Below are positions 15,474-23,684 of a stretch of 64,000 nt of DNA, in pieces. Source of the stretch: CAITZA01 sp937915285 (GTDB lineage: Bacteria > Desulfobacterota > Desulfomonilia > Desulfomonilales > Desulfomonilaceae). Made by a program: the position numbers and the translations under genes. The notes below the pieces were generated by a model. The model did not search any database, was not told the origin of the DNA, and saw only the letters and a list, made by a program, of their open reading frames with translations. The stretch spans positions 12,863 to 76,862 of the forward strand of contig DAISIV010000015.1 in NCBI GenBank assembly GCA_036821825.1, read 5' to 3'. Numbering within the stretch: position 1 is the first letter of the stretch; each line of letters opens with the position of its first letter.

Positions 15474-16325
15474 GTGAATGAAAATTCCTTTTCCATTCGT
15501 CGAATGAACCGCAATGAACTGGATATCGCCATGGATTGGGCGACATTCGAAGGTTGGAATCCAGGCAAACATGACGCGGAATGTTTTTATGAAGCGGACC
15601 CGAACGGCTTTTTCATGGGACTGCTAGACGGGGAGCCCGTAGCGATGGTTTCAGCAGTGCCTTACGGAGAAACCTACGGCTTCATGGGCTTCTACATTGT
15701 TAAACCACAGTACCGAAACACAGGTTTTGGAATGAAAATGTGGGATTCGGGCATGAAATATCTGGGTGCCCGTACAATTGGATTGGACAGCGTGAGGCCA
15801 GACCTGGTCTCACTCCAGAAACCCGAATTCACACCGTCATGGCTCAATTTCAGGTTCAAATGGATCAAGAACAGGCAATTCCGGAGGGATTCCAGCATCG
15901 TGAATCTTGTTGAGACTCCATTGGGTCAACTAGCGGAATACGATCAAACGGTATTTGGATTTGCCAGGGAGGATTTCCTCAAATCCTGGATTAACCGGCC
16001 GGGAACGACGGCCCTTGGAATGATGCTGAACGGAGAATTTGCAGGATATGGAGTCATAAGGGAATGCCGTGAGGGCTACAAGATAGGACCACTGTTTGCG
16101 GAGAATAAAACGGTTGCAAAGTCGATATTCGATGCGTTAACTCGAGACGTCCAGACAGGGGCGCCAATATTTCTCGATGCGCCTCAAGTGAACACGGAAG
16201 CGGTGTCGATCGCCGATGAACTGGACATGCTGGAGGTATTCAGAACCACGAGGATGTACAATGGTCTGGCGCCAAATCTACCACTGGAAAAGTGGTTCGG
16301 CTTGACGAGTTTCGAGCTTGGTTAA
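15474..16325 (+). CDS. GNAT-family N-acetyltransferase with C-terminal GNAT-like domain
   Basis: A 283-residue protein starting at GTG 15474. The N-terminal half is a GNAT fold with the acetyl-CoA-binding region around residues 70-95 (YIVKPQYRNTGFGMKMW, a variant of the Q/RxxGxG/A motif). The C-terminal half (about 150-283) is typical of two-domain GNAT proteins that carry a second, often inactive, acetyltransferase-like domain. The acceptor substrate is unknown. The gene is monocistronic and converges with the receiver-Lon gene 41 bp away. Confidence 0.8.
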   Translation: MNENSFSIRRMNRNELDIAMDWATFEGWNPGKHDAECFYEADPNGFFMGLLDGEPVAMVSAVPYGETYGFMGFYIVKPQYRNTGFGMKMWDSGMKYLGARTIGLDSVRPDLVSLQKPEFTPSWLNFRFKWIKNRQFRRDSSIVNLVETPLGQLAEYDQTVFGFAREDFLKSWINRPGTTALGMMLNGEFAGYGVIRECREGYKIGPLFAENKTVAKSIFDALTRDVQTGAPIFLDAPQVNTEAVSIADELDMLEVFRTTRMYNGLAPNLPLEKWFGLTSFELG

Positions 16326-16366
16326 TTTATGAACTGACGTTTTGTTCATGGCAATGGGTGAATCTT

Positions 16367-18376
16367 TCAAGGCTCCAGGGCCAGTTCCACGAGATCGGCA
16401 ACTTTATCAACCAAGACGACATCCATGCCAAGGCAAATGTCAGGTGTAAGGCTTTCTACATCGGCCCTATTGCTGCTGGGAAGGGCGACGGTTTTTACTC
16501 CGGCTCTTTGCGCCGCCAGTATTTTTTCCCTTATTCCACTCACCGGAAGAATTTTTCCACTCAGAGTGATTTCACCACTAACCGCTACGTCCCTCCTGGC
16601 TGGCTTTTGAGTGAGCAGAGAGATGAGAGATACGGCGATGGTAACTCCGGCGGAAGGACCATCTTTTGGTATAGAACCTGCGGGAATATGGATGTGGATG
16701 TCCTGATCAAAAAAGAAATCCGGTTCAATCCCAAAGGACTGGGCGTGGCTTCGTATGTGGCTTAAGGCCGTCTGGGCCGACTCACGAAGGACACTTCCCA
16801 GAGAGCCGGTCAAAATGAGTTGTTGGGTACCCTTCATTTTGGTGGACTCCACAAAAATTATCTCCCCACCAAACTCCGTCCAAACAAGTCCTGTTGATAC
16901 CCCAATCTGATTGTCCGAGTCAGCGACTTCGTGGCGGTACCTTCTCGGGCCTAGGAGTCTTGTCACCATCTCTTCGTCAACGGTAAGAGGTTTTGACGAA
17001 AAGCCATCTCGTATCGAAATCATGGCCAGTTTTCGGACGACATTCGCTATTTCGCGCTCCAGATTCCTCAGGCCGGCTTCACGAGTATAATCCGATATCA
17101 GTTGTCTGACCGCCGCATCGGTAAAAACAACTTGAGAACCTTTCAGACCATTATCCTTTAATTGATTGGGAATCATGTAATCTCTTGATATCTCCAGTTT
17201 CTCCTGTTCTGTGTATCCGGAGAAATATGTGACCTCAAGTCGGTCCAACAAAGGGGTTGGCAGGTTCTCAACAACATTTGCCGTTGCAATAAACATCACG
17301 GACGACAGATCAAAAGGGACGTCCAGGTAATGATCCACAAAATTACGGTTTTGTTCAGCATCCAGGATTTCCAGGAATACGGATGCGGGATCCCCCCGGA
17401 AATCCTGACCTATCTTGTCAATCTCATCAAGCATGAATACCGGATTGTTTACCCCGAGCCGTTTTATCTCAGCGATTATCCTGCCCGGCATTGCGCCAAC
17501 GTATGTTCTTCTGTGCCCCCTCAATTCAGCCTCATCTCTAAGACCTGCAAGAGAAAGTCGGACGAATTTTCGTTCCATGGCCTCCGCTATTGCCTGGCCT
17601 ATGGATGTTTTTCCTGTTCCGGGAGGTCCGGCAAAGCAAAGTATGGGGCCTCGTGTTATTTGAGCGCTCTTGCGTTTCTGACATATCTGTTTCACCACTG
17701 TCCGCAGTTCATCAATTTTGAAAGGCTTGGCCAGAAAATTTGAGACCCCCGTCGTGAAAGCCTTCACTGCAGTGTCAACCGTTGCGTAGCCTGTTACCAT
17801 CACAATGTCGGTATTGGGAAAATTCTTTTTGATGGATTCTACGAGCTGAACACCATCAAGCGACTCCATCCTGAAGTCAGTAAGAACCAGATCGAACTCA
17901 CCGTGTTCAATCGTCTCAACGGCCTCTAATCCGCTCGAACAAACCTCGACTTCGTATCCATCCTTCAAGAGCACGTGCTCAATATTGGACCTGGCCATTT
18001 CTTCATCATCAACAACCAGAATTCTGTATCTACTCTGATTGCGCAACGTCCTGACTGCAAGGTATTCCAGAACCCTTTGTTTGACATGAGGCAGTCCGTG
18101 ATGCTTTCGTTGGAGAATTGACATAGCCCTGTCCAGATCAAGATTGTCATTTGTTGAAGAATTCCACGGGAGATCTATCAGGTAATCTATATAGTTCAAG
18201 CCTATGGGGTATTCTGCCGCTGAAGTTTCTGTTTTCTCCAGTCTTTCCAGTTCCTTCAACACTACAGACCTGACGTTCTCCGGTAGTCGTCCCTTGTCAA
18301 GTTCAGATCTTATTTGGATCAGTTCTTCCGGTATTTCAGGCTTCTGAGTTTCAGTTTTACGAAAAAATGACATCAT
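16367..18376 (-). CDS. Lon-type protease with inserted response-regulator receiver domain
   Basis: A 669-residue fusion. Residues 1-112 match the Lon helical region before the ATPase (LPWNSSTNDNLDLDRAMSIL, HGLPHVKQRVLEYLAVR). A receiver domain occupies about 117-232 (RILVVDDEE, phospho-acceptor Asp167 in LVLTDFRM, Lys217 in LAKPF). The AAA+ module follows with Walker A GPPGTGKT (250-257) and Walker B MLDEID. The Lon protease domain has catalytic Ser575 (PKDGPSAG) and Lys618, with the 43-residue spacing seen in E. coli Lon. The Lon N-terminal substrate-binding domain is missing. The likely meaning is an ATP-dependent protease switched by phosphorylation. The partner kinase is unknown, but a kinase/regulator pair lies 3 kb away. 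ATG 18373 is an alternative start. Confidence 0.9.
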   Translation of the reverse strand: MMSFFRKTETQKPEIPEELIQIRSELDKGRLPENVRSVVLKELERLEKTETSAAEYPIGLNYIDYLIDLPWNSSTNDNLDLDRAMSILQRKHHGLPHVKQRVLEYLAVRTLRNQSRYRILVVDDEEMARSNIEHVLLKDGYEVEVCSSGLEAVETIEHGEFDLVLTDFRMESLDGVQLVESIKKNFPNTDIVMVTGYATVDTAVKAFTTGVSNFLAKPFKIDELRTVVKQICQKRKSAQITRGPILCFAGPPGTGKTSIGQAIAEAMERKFVRLSLAGLRDEAELRGHRRTYVGAMPGRIIAEIKRLGVNNPVFMLDEIDKIGQDFRGDPASVFLEILDAEQNRNFVDHYLDVPFDLSSVMFIATANVVENLPTPLLDRLEVTYFSGYTEQEKLEISRDYMIPNQLKDNGLKGSQVVFTDAAVRQLISDYTREAGLRNLEREIANVVRKLAMISIRDGFSSKPLTVDEEMVTRLLGPRRYRHEVADSDNQIGVSTGLVWTEFGGEIIFVESTKMKGTQQLILTGSLGSVLRESAQTALSHIRSHAQSFGIEPDFFFDQDIHIHIPAGSIPKDGPSAGVTIAVSLISLLTQKPARRDVAVSGEITLSGKILPVSGIREKILAAQRAGVKTVALPSSNRADVESLTPDICLGMDVVLVDKVADLVELALEP

Positions 18377-18497
18377 TCCCTCGTCCAGAACACGTTTTAA
18401 GACTCACATCATAATCCGCCAGATTATTTCTGCAAGATGTTTAATTGGATGCGATTCGGACTACCGACGGACGAACCTGGCCCCTCAGGTCCAACAG

Positions 18498-18510
18498 TTG
18501 CATAATGCAA
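18498..18510. promoter_or_regulatory. TTGC-N5-GCAA element, copy 1 (putative activator site)
   Basis: TTGCATAATGCAA, a near-perfect dyad. The 15-base core GTTGCATAATGCAAT recurs exactly at 23455-23469. It lies about 180 bp upstream of the -24/-12 promoter at 18675-18691, a usual distance for a sigma-54 enhancer site. Confidence 0.65.
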
Positions 18511-18583
18511 TGAAGGTGTGCGGATCCCTTGGAGCGAAAAACTTCCGCTAAATCAGCTTTTAAAGCTTCAGAGAAAATCATTG

Positions 18584-18596
18584 TTGCGAATTGCAA
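18584..18596. promoter_or_regulatory. TTGC-N5-GCAA element, copy 2 (putative activator site)
   Basis: TTGCGAATTGCAA. Including flanks (18582-18597), a 16-base stretch is the exact reverse complement of 23556-23571, upstream of the Usp-like gene. It lies about 90 bp before the sigma-54-type promoter. Confidence 0.65.
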
Positions 18597-18674
18597 TGTT
18601 GTTGACCACAAACCCCATTAATCCATCCAGGGCAAAATAACCTGAATCACATGTAACTACAGCATCTTAAATCT

Positions 18675-18691
18675 TTGGCACATTAATTGTA
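18675..18691 (+). promoter_or_regulatory. sigma-54-type -24/-12 promoter of the TauE operon
   Basis: TTGGCAC-ATTAA-TTGTA. GG (18677-18678) and GT (18689-18690) are 12 bases apart as required. The -12 element has GT in place of the consensus GC. A nearly identical promoter precedes the Usp-like gene at 23685. Confidence 0.65.
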
Positions 18692-18731
18692 TTAACGATG
18701 AACAAACGCCAAGTCTTAACTGGAGGTCATC

Positions 18732-18914
18732 ATGAGGCAGTTTGTGGAAATGTTTTTGGCTATGTCAGCGGCGGTCGCATTTGCGGAAGAAGGTGAATTC
18801 AATACCGCCAGTTCCCTGTGGAGACATTCTCGACCGGACTTTGGGACTGTTGATAAGCTCCAGACCAGGAAAACAGCGAGACCATCTTTAAGAAATCCCT
18901 CAATGAGGGCCTAG
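18732..18914 (+). CDS. small protein with FAExGE motif, first gene of TauE operon
   Basis: A 60-residue protein with a TGGAGG Shine-Dalgarno 8 bases before its ATG, right behind the sigma-54 promoter. The N-terminal half (MRQFVEMFLAMSAAVAFAEE, then GEFNTASSL) matches the start of the Usp-like protein at 23685 (NAITFAESGERETAAQFL), so the two share a small motif of unknown role. The C-terminal half is basic. A stem-loop surrounds its stop codon. I recognise no enzyme family. Confidence 0.6.
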   Translation: MRQFVEMFLAMSAAVAFAEEGEFNTASSLWRHSRPDFGTVDKLQTRKTARPSLRNPSMRA

Positions 18915-18928
18915 TCTCTGAGGGATTT
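18893..18928 (+). promoter_or_regulatory. stem-loop enclosing the stop codon of the small FAExGE gene
   Basis: AAATCCCTCA (18893-18902) is exactly complementary to TGAGGGATTT (18919-18928). The TAG at 18912-18914 sits in the loop. No T-run follows. It may slow read-through, mark RNA processing, or tune expression of the downstream membrane genes. Confidence 0.5.
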
Positions 18929-18999
18929 CACGAATAGCGTTTGCAGTTGCCTTACCGTTTGACACTCCATCGGAATGTCAAAAATTTCAGGAGAAAGAA

Positions 19000-19317
19000 A
19001 TGACATTGAGTTTAGCTTCTGGCAAGAAAAAACTAATTGGCAAAACCCTGTTTTATGGCGCCATAACTGGAGCCTTATATGCGGCAGCCTTCAGTCATGC
19101 GGACTTTTTAATGGCTGTATTCTCAAAGGGCGGTTATTACGCTGCGTTCCCGATAGCTACAGTGTTTGCTTTTTCATTCGCGCATGGGTCATTTTCCAGC
19201 AATCTCTGGTCTGCGCTGGGTATAGAGGCGGAAAAAACTAGGACCCAACCAAGACCGGAAAAAGTTGTCAGGAAGACTTCTCAGCGCCCGAGACCTCGCC
19301 TGCGCATGAGTTTGTAA
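19000..19317 (+). CDS. small two-helix membrane protein preceding TauE/SafE permease
   Basis: A 105-residue protein. ATG 19000 follows a CAGGAGAAAG ribosome site. Two hydrophobic segments, about 18-38 (FYGAITGALYAAAFSH) and 46-66 (YYAAFPIATVFAFSFAH), are followed by a cytoplasmic, Arg/Pro/Lys-rich tail of about 30 residues. It is 23 bp upstream of the permease gene and probably forms a complex with it. I recognise no named family. Confidence 0.75.
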   Translation: MTLSLASGKKKLIGKTLFYGAITGALYAAAFSHADFLMAVFSKGGYYAAFPIATVFAFSFAHGSFSSNLWSALGIEAEKTRTQPRPEKVVRKTSQRPRPRLRMSL

Positions 19318-19340
19318 AAATAGATCTGAAGGAGATAAAC

Positions 19341-20417
19341 ATGTCGGATTTAGCCCTCGAAGGCGTCAAATTCATTGACCTTACCTGGCTCAATGTCAGC
19401 TTTCTGTTCGCTGTCGGATTTGTGGGAGGACTTGTCAGCGGTTTCATAGGGTCTGGCGGGGCTTTTGTTTTGACGCCTGGAATGATGAGTCTTGGAGTTC
19501 CCGCTGCGGTTGCTGTTGCCAGCAACATGTGCCACAAGTTCCCGAAAGCGATGGTTGGAGCCTACAAACGTTGGAAATTCGGGCAAGTTGACCTTAAACT
19601 AGGTCTTGTAATGGCGGCATCGGCCACCGTAGGAGTTCAGTTTGGAATTAAGCTTCAGGAAATGGTCCTGTCCCGGTGGGGAGAAGCTGGCTCGAATCTA
19701 TATGTAAGTGTGTCATTTGTATCAGTGCTGATAGTTGTAGGCGGATACGTCCTTTTTGACGCCTGGAAGTCCTTAAAGGCCGGTGGTGAAGGGGAAACTC
19801 CGACATTGGCTCTGAAACTGCAGTCTATCAATCTGCCACCTATGATCCACTTCAAGACTGCAAATATCACCATATCTCTTTGGTTCACTATTCCGGTTGG
19901 GTTTGCTACCGGCCTTTTGGCAGCAACCATTGCTGTAGGCGGATTTATTGGAGTCCCCGGAATGATTTATGTGGTGGGAGCAGGTAGTCTGATAGCATCG
20001 GCCACCGAACTGGTCATTGCATTTCTCATGGGATTGGGCGGCTCCATCAAGTGGGCAATACACGGAATGGTCGATATACGTCTAACTCTTATAATCCTGG
20101 CGGGATCCCTGTTGGGAGTTCAACTGGGAGCGATTGGAACCACTTATGTTAAAGAGCACATGATCAAGGTGGTGATGGGTAGCATAATGCTGATTGTCGC
20201 AGTCAGCAGGGCCTTAGCCATTCCCAAATATCTTGCTCAACTCGGCCTGGCCGATGTATCTCAGACCACAGCCCATTTACTCGACATTGCGAGCTTTACC
20301 ACAATGTGCATGGCTCTGGCAGTGGGAGCGCTAATAATCCTTGGGAGCATGTGGAAAGGCCGAAAACCATCTGAATCGTTCGAGCCAAATGTTGTTCAGA
20401 GCCCAGTAAACGGATGA
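19341..20417 (+). CDS. TauE/SafE-family permease (sulfite/organosulfonate exporter family)
   Basis: A 358-residue membrane protein with about eight hydrophobic helices in two repeated halves. Each half opens with a Gly-rich helix (VGFVGGLVSGFIGSGGAFVL near residue 28, and FATGLLAATIAVGGFIGVPG near 190), the signature of the TauE/SafE family, which moves sulfite, sulfonates or other small anions. Substrate cannot be read from sequence. A sulfur anion is plausible for this organism but is an inference. A GAAGGAG site precedes the ATG. A hairpin at 20437-20483 follows. Confidence 0.88.
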   Translation: MSDLALEGVKFIDLTWLNVSFLFAVGFVGGLVSGFIGSGGAFVLTPGMMSLGVPAAVAVASNMCHKFPKAMVGAYKRWKFGQVDLKLGLVMAASATVGVQFGIKLQEMVLSRWGEAGSNLYVSVSFVSVLIVVGGYVLFDAWKSLKAGGEGETPTLALKLQSINLPPMIHFKTANITISLWFTIPVGFATGLLAATIAVGGFIGVPGMIYVVGAGSLIASATELVIAFLMGLGGSIKWAIHGMVDIRLTLIILAGSLLGVQLGAIGTTYVKEHMIKVVMGSIMLIVAVSRALAIPKYLAQLGLADVSQTTAHLLDIASFTTMCMALAVGALIILGSMWKGRKPSESFEPNVVQSPVNG

Positions 20418-20436
20418 TCACCTGGCGCCAGTTTTA

Positions 20437-20483
20437 AATCGAACCGGTCTTGCGACTGATCAAGGTGTGAGACCGGTTAGATT
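20437..20483. terminator. bidirectional hairpin between permease and regulator genes
   Basis: AATCGAACCGGTCT (20437-20450) pairs with AGACCGGTTAGATT (20470-20483) with a single mismatch. It sits between two convergent genes and can serve both strands. It lacks a long T-run. Confidence 0.6.
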
Positions 20484-20499
20484 TATTGTGCCATTAATT

Positions 20500-21861
20500 C
20501 TATTCCAGAGCATACCTCTTTATCTTTCTCCACAGTGACACCCTATCAATTCCGAGAGTTTCCGCAGCCAGGGTTTTGTTACCACCACAGTCCTGCAATA
20601 TTTTTCGTATGTATTCAATCTCCTGTTCTTCTAAGGTAGGAAACTTACCGTCTCTCTTCCTAAAAGCTGTGATCTTGAAATCTCTGATATCATCAGGTAG
20701 ATGTTCAGGCCCTATAAATGAATCCGGAGCCAGAGCCACACCCCTCTCTATTATGTTCTCCAATTCCCTGATGTTACCGGGAAAATCATACTCCTTGAGT
20801 AATTCCAGGACCTCCCTGGTGACCGAAGGCGTTTTTCTGGACATAATACGTGAGTGTTTTTCCAGAAAGTGTTGAATAAGGATCGGGATATCACTTTTTC
20901 TGGATGCCAGTGGCGGCAGATGGAGATGAACAACATTCAGTCGATAATAAAGATCTTTCCTGAATTCACCAGATTGAACTGCCTCCTGTATATTTCTGTT
21001 GGAAGCTGCGACAAACCGGACATCTATACCTATTGTAGAGGATCCCCCCACTCTCAATATCTGCCTTTCCTGAATAACACGAAGCAATTTGACCTGCATG
21101 TTGAGGGACATCTCTGTTATTTCATCCAGGAACAGGGTCCCACCCTTGGTGAGTTCTATCAATCCGGGCTTCGTCGAATCGGCCCCGGTATATGCCCCTT
21201 TTTCATGGCCGAATAACTCGTTGCTAAGCAAATCCTCACTGAAGACCCCACAATTCACTGCCATGAAGGGTCCGTTGGCGCGTTCACTCTGCTCATGGAT
21301 TGACCTGGCCAGTAATTCTTTTCCAGTGCCTGATTCTCCAGAAATCAGGACATTACACTCGGTCCTTGATATCTGTTTTGCGATTTCAAGAATTCGTTTA
21401 ACCTCCCGGTCGTTAGTAATCATCTTGACGGAGGAAGATTCAGACAATCGTTTCAGGTCACTTTTTAGCTGAATATTCTCAGTTCGGAGTCGTACTTTCT
21501 CAACTGCTTCAGCAACAATCTTTCTTACGGCGTCGATTCTGAACGGCTTGGCAATGTAATGATACGCCCCTTTTTTCATGGCCTCAATGGCTGAATCCAC
21601 TGTGGCGTAGCCGGTAATCATTATGACCTCAACTGAGGGATTGACATTTCGGGCCTCCTCGAGGATCCGCATTCCATCAACTTTCTCCATCCTCAAGTCT
21701 GTCAGGACGACATCGAAGATCTCGTTTTTGATCAACTCCAATCCCTTGGGACCGCTTTGGGCAGTTACAATCTCATAATCCGTCTTTTTGAGGATGTGCT
21801 CAAGATTCATTAATGCCATTTCTTCATCGTCAACAATCAGTAATCTAGGCCGTTTGTTCAT
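20500..21861 (-). CDS. NtrC-family sigma-54-dependent response regulator
   Basis: A 453-residue regulator. Residues 5-120 are a receiver (RLLIVDDEEM, phospho-acceptor Asp in VVLTDLRM, Lys in IAKPF). About 140-375 is the sigma-54 AAA+ domain with Walker A GESGTGKE and the sigma-54 contact loop GAYTGA (usual form GAFTGA). The C-terminus is a Fis-type helix-turn-helix (NKTLAAETLGIDRVSLWRKI). I chose ATG 21861, which has a G-rich ribosome site, over 21873. It overlaps the kinase stop by 17 bases, so the two are coupled. The nearby sigma-54 promoters and TTGC-N5-GCAA sites are its probable targets. Confidence 0.92.
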   Translation of the reverse strand: MNKRPRLLIVDDEEMALMNLEHILKKTDYEIVTAQSGPKGLELIKNEIFDVVLTDLRMEKVDGMRILEEARNVNPSVEVIMITGYATVDSAIEAMKKGAYHYIAKPFRIDAVRKIVAEAVEKVRLRTENIQLKSDLKRLSESSSVKMITNDREVKRILEIAKQISRTECNVLISGESGTGKELLARSIHEQSERANGPFMAVNCGVFSEDLLSNELFGHEKGAYTGADSTKPGLIELTKGGTLFLDEITEMSLNMQVKLLRVIQERQILRVGGSSTIGIDVRFVAASNRNIQEAVQSGEFRKDLYYRLNVVHLHLPPLASRKSDIPILIQHFLEKHSRIMSRKTPSVTREVLELLKEYDFPGNIRELENIIERGVALAPDSFIGPEHLPDDIRDFKITAFRKRDGKFPTLEEQEIEYIRKILQDCGGNKTLAAETLGIDRVSLWRKIKRYALE

Positions 21862-23317
21862 CAGGGCCCCCATTTGAAGGAATATTAATTGTGAAAGTAG
21901 TTCCGCCTCCGGCCTGACTGTTTACAGAGATTGTACCACCGTGTCTGTTGATGATCTCATGGGTTATGAACAGTCCCAAGCCAGTGCCATGACCAACATC
22001 CTTGGTCGTGAAAAAAGGATCAAATATCTTTTGAATATTCTCCGGACTGATGCCCTTACCGGAGTCGCTTATAATAACATCCACCGAATTATCCCGACCT
22101 TTCCTCGCTGTAACTTTGACTTCCCCGCTCTCCTCAATAGCCTGGATAGCATTCGACACAAGATTCACAAAGGCTTGCTGCAACCTTTGTTTATCTCCAA
22201 AAATTTTCAGTTCCGGATCTATGTTCCTGGAAATGGTTATGTTGGCAGGAACCTGAGCCCTCAAAAGCTGGATACTTTCAGAAACTAGATAGTCCAGATT
22301 ATTCCACTCCTTAAGAAATTCCCTGCTCCTTGAAAATTCAAGCAGATTCAATACAATCCCTCGCGCCTTATCGACCTGTTCCAATACTTTCGTAAGAAGG
22401 CCTTTCTGCCAATCAGTATCTGCATTGTCAATTTCTTCCAATAATATCTCGCAGGAGGACGATATGTTGGATAGGGGATTGTTAACCTCATGGGCGACCC
22501 CAGCCAGCATAGTGCCCAGAGATGCAAGTTTCTTGGATTGCACCAGTTGATCTTCACGTATCTTGAGTTCATGCCCCATTCTATTGAAGGAGACGAATAT
22601 TTGGCGTATATCCTTCTCAGCCGGGAGGTAATCAATGGGTTTGAACTGCCCTCGGGCAATATCGTTTGTGCTCTGTTCCAGAAGCTTCAATGGTTTCATT
22701 ACCTTAACAAAAAGGAAGCTACCCACACTCACCAAACCTAAACCAACAATGAAAAAAGCTATGAACTGAAGACGCATCGTGGTGTTTATCGTCTGGCTGA
22801 TTGAGAGACGCTTCCTGTGAGCTACGTTTTCAGCAAATTCCGAAATCAGGGATCCGGACTTTCTAATTCTGGCTTCAAAGGCGGCCCTGGTGTTAGGGGT
22901 ATCTTCGCAACCAGATCCGATGCTCAACCCCAGACAACTGGATATCGCCGCCTCAAAAGCCTCAAGATTCTTCCTGAAGTTCTTAGCGCTTTCTTTGGAA
23001 CTCAGCGCTTCAATCCTGTCGTAATCTTTGTCCAGAATTTCGTTCACGCGACCAAGGTGATAAAGAACCGTTCTCAGCGATTCATTGTTACCATAAAGAA
23101 AATAGTTCTTTTCGAATCTTCTGATCTCGAGTACCGCCTCTTCAAGCTTGCTGACATCTTCCAGATAACCGAGCTTGTCCTCGAGTTGTTTCATAAAATA
23201 ATAGGATCCTACAAAACTCGAAGCCATAATCAGATACAGCGCTATTACGGCTATTATGGTCTTTTGACGAATGCTAAATAAGGCAACTGGCATTGAAAAG
23301 TCCTTCGTTTGATCCAT
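21845..23317 (-). CDS. membrane sensor histidine kinase (partner of NtrC-type regulator)
   Basis: A 490-residue kinase. Helix 1 (about 20-42) and helix 2 (about 185-207) flank a periplasmic, mostly helical sensor of about 140 residues. HAMP spans about 207-260. The phospho-accepting His is near residue 277 in LAGVAHEVNNPLSNI. The ATPase domain has N (LVSNAIQAI), G1 (DSGKGI) and G2 (GHGTGLGL) boxes. No PAS domain is present. An alternative ATG at 23293 (residue 9) has a better AGGA site. It should phosphorylate the regulator encoded next to it. The sensed signal is unknown. Confidence 0.92.
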   Translation of the reverse strand: MDQTKDFSMPVALFSIRQKTIIAVIALYLIMASSFVGSYYFMKQLEDKLGYLEDVSKLEEAVLEIRRFEKNYFLYGNNESLRTVLYHLGRVNEILDKDYDRIEALSSKESAKNFRKNLEAFEAAISSCLGLSIGSGCEDTPNTRAAFEARIRKSGSLISEFAENVAHRKRLSISQTINTTMRLQFIAFFIVGLGLVSVGSFLFVKVMKPLKLLEQSTNDIARGQFKPIDYLPAEKDIRQIFVSFNRMGHELKIREDQLVQSKKLASLGTMLAGVAHEVNNPLSNISSSCEILLEEIDNADTDWQKGLLTKVLEQVDKARGIVLNLLEFSRSREFLKEWNNLDYLVSESIQLLRAQVPANITISRNIDPELKIFGDKQRLQQAFVNLVSNAIQAIEESGEVKVTARKGRDNSVDVIISDSGKGISPENIQKIFDPFFTTKDVGHGTGLGLFITHEIINRHGGTISVNSQAGGGTTFTINIPSNGGPDEQTA

Positions 23318-23455
23318 TTAAGACCCCGTGAATCCGGCGACGATAGCATCGAAGCAAATCTCATTCCATGTATTCTGATTATGTTGCGGATGACTAACAT
23401 GCTGATGTTACTAGCAATACTCTTTGGGTTGTATCCTGTCACCTGGCGGCTAATG

Positions 23456-23468
23456 TTGCATAATGCAA
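23456..23468. promoter_or_regulatory. TTGC-N5-GCAA element, copy 3 (putative activator site)
   Basis: TTGCATAATGCAA, identical to copy 1. It lies about 180 bp upstream of the -24/-12 promoter at 23636-23652. Confidence 0.65.
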
Positions 23469-23470
23469 TA

Positions 23471-23483
23471 TTGCCGTTTGCAA
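23471..23483. promoter_or_regulatory. TTGC-N5-GCAA element, copy 4 (putative activator site)
   Basis: TTGCCGTTTGCAA. It starts 15 bases after the start of copy 3, giving a tandem arrangement that would suit two regulator dimers with a little more than one helical turn between them. Confidence 0.6.
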
Positions 23484-23556
23484 CAAAAACGCAATGAACC
23501 TAACCTGCTGTAATTACACTTTAACATAAGAATGGTCACAATTATCAACCGTGTTA

Positions 23557-23569
23557 TTGCAATTCGCAA
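23557..23569. promoter_or_regulatory. TTGC-N5-GCAA element, copy 5 (putative activator site)
   Basis: TTGCAATTCGCAA, the reverse complement of copy 2, about 80 bp before the sigma-54-type promoter. This mirrors the distances seen at the other operon. Confidence 0.65.
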
Positions 23570-23635
23570 CAGTGTCATGATGTTGCAATCCCAATGGGCA
23601 GAGTGCTCGCAGACGTTTTTAGTGAATAATTCTTT

Positions 23636-23652
23636 TTGGCGCCATTCTTGTA
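23636..23652 (+). promoter_or_regulatory. sigma-54-type -24/-12 promoter of the Usp-like gene
   Basis: TTGGCGC-CATTC-TTGTA. GG (23638-23639) and GT (23650-23651) are 12 bases apart. It shares the GT variant at -12 and the ATT spacer core with the promoter at 18675-18691. Confidence 0.65.
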
Positions 23653-23684
23653 TCGTGTCGGTGAACGACTCAGGGAGGTTTATC

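Larger units (their letters stand above)
18377..18731. other. 355-bp divergent control region with sigma-54 elements
   Basis: This gap between the minus-strand receiver-Lon gene and the plus-strand permease operon holds two TTGC-N5-GCAA elements and a sigma-54-type promoter, listed separately. I saw no sigma-54 signature facing the Lon gene. Confidence 0.7.
23318..23684. other. 367-bp divergent control region with three TTGC-N5-GCAA elements
   Basis: This gap between the kinase gene and the Usp-like gene holds three copies of the putative activator element and one sigma-54-type promoter facing the Usp-like gene. Two of the copies lie between the two genes' start regions, so feedback on the kinase/regulator operon is possible, but I saw no sigma-54 promoter facing it. 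Confidence 0.7.

Noticed and set aside
23440..23460. Second sigma-54-like match (TGGCGG near TTGCA)
   Set aside because: The GG-GC distance is one base too long, and the TTGCA belongs to the TTGC-N5-GCAA element.
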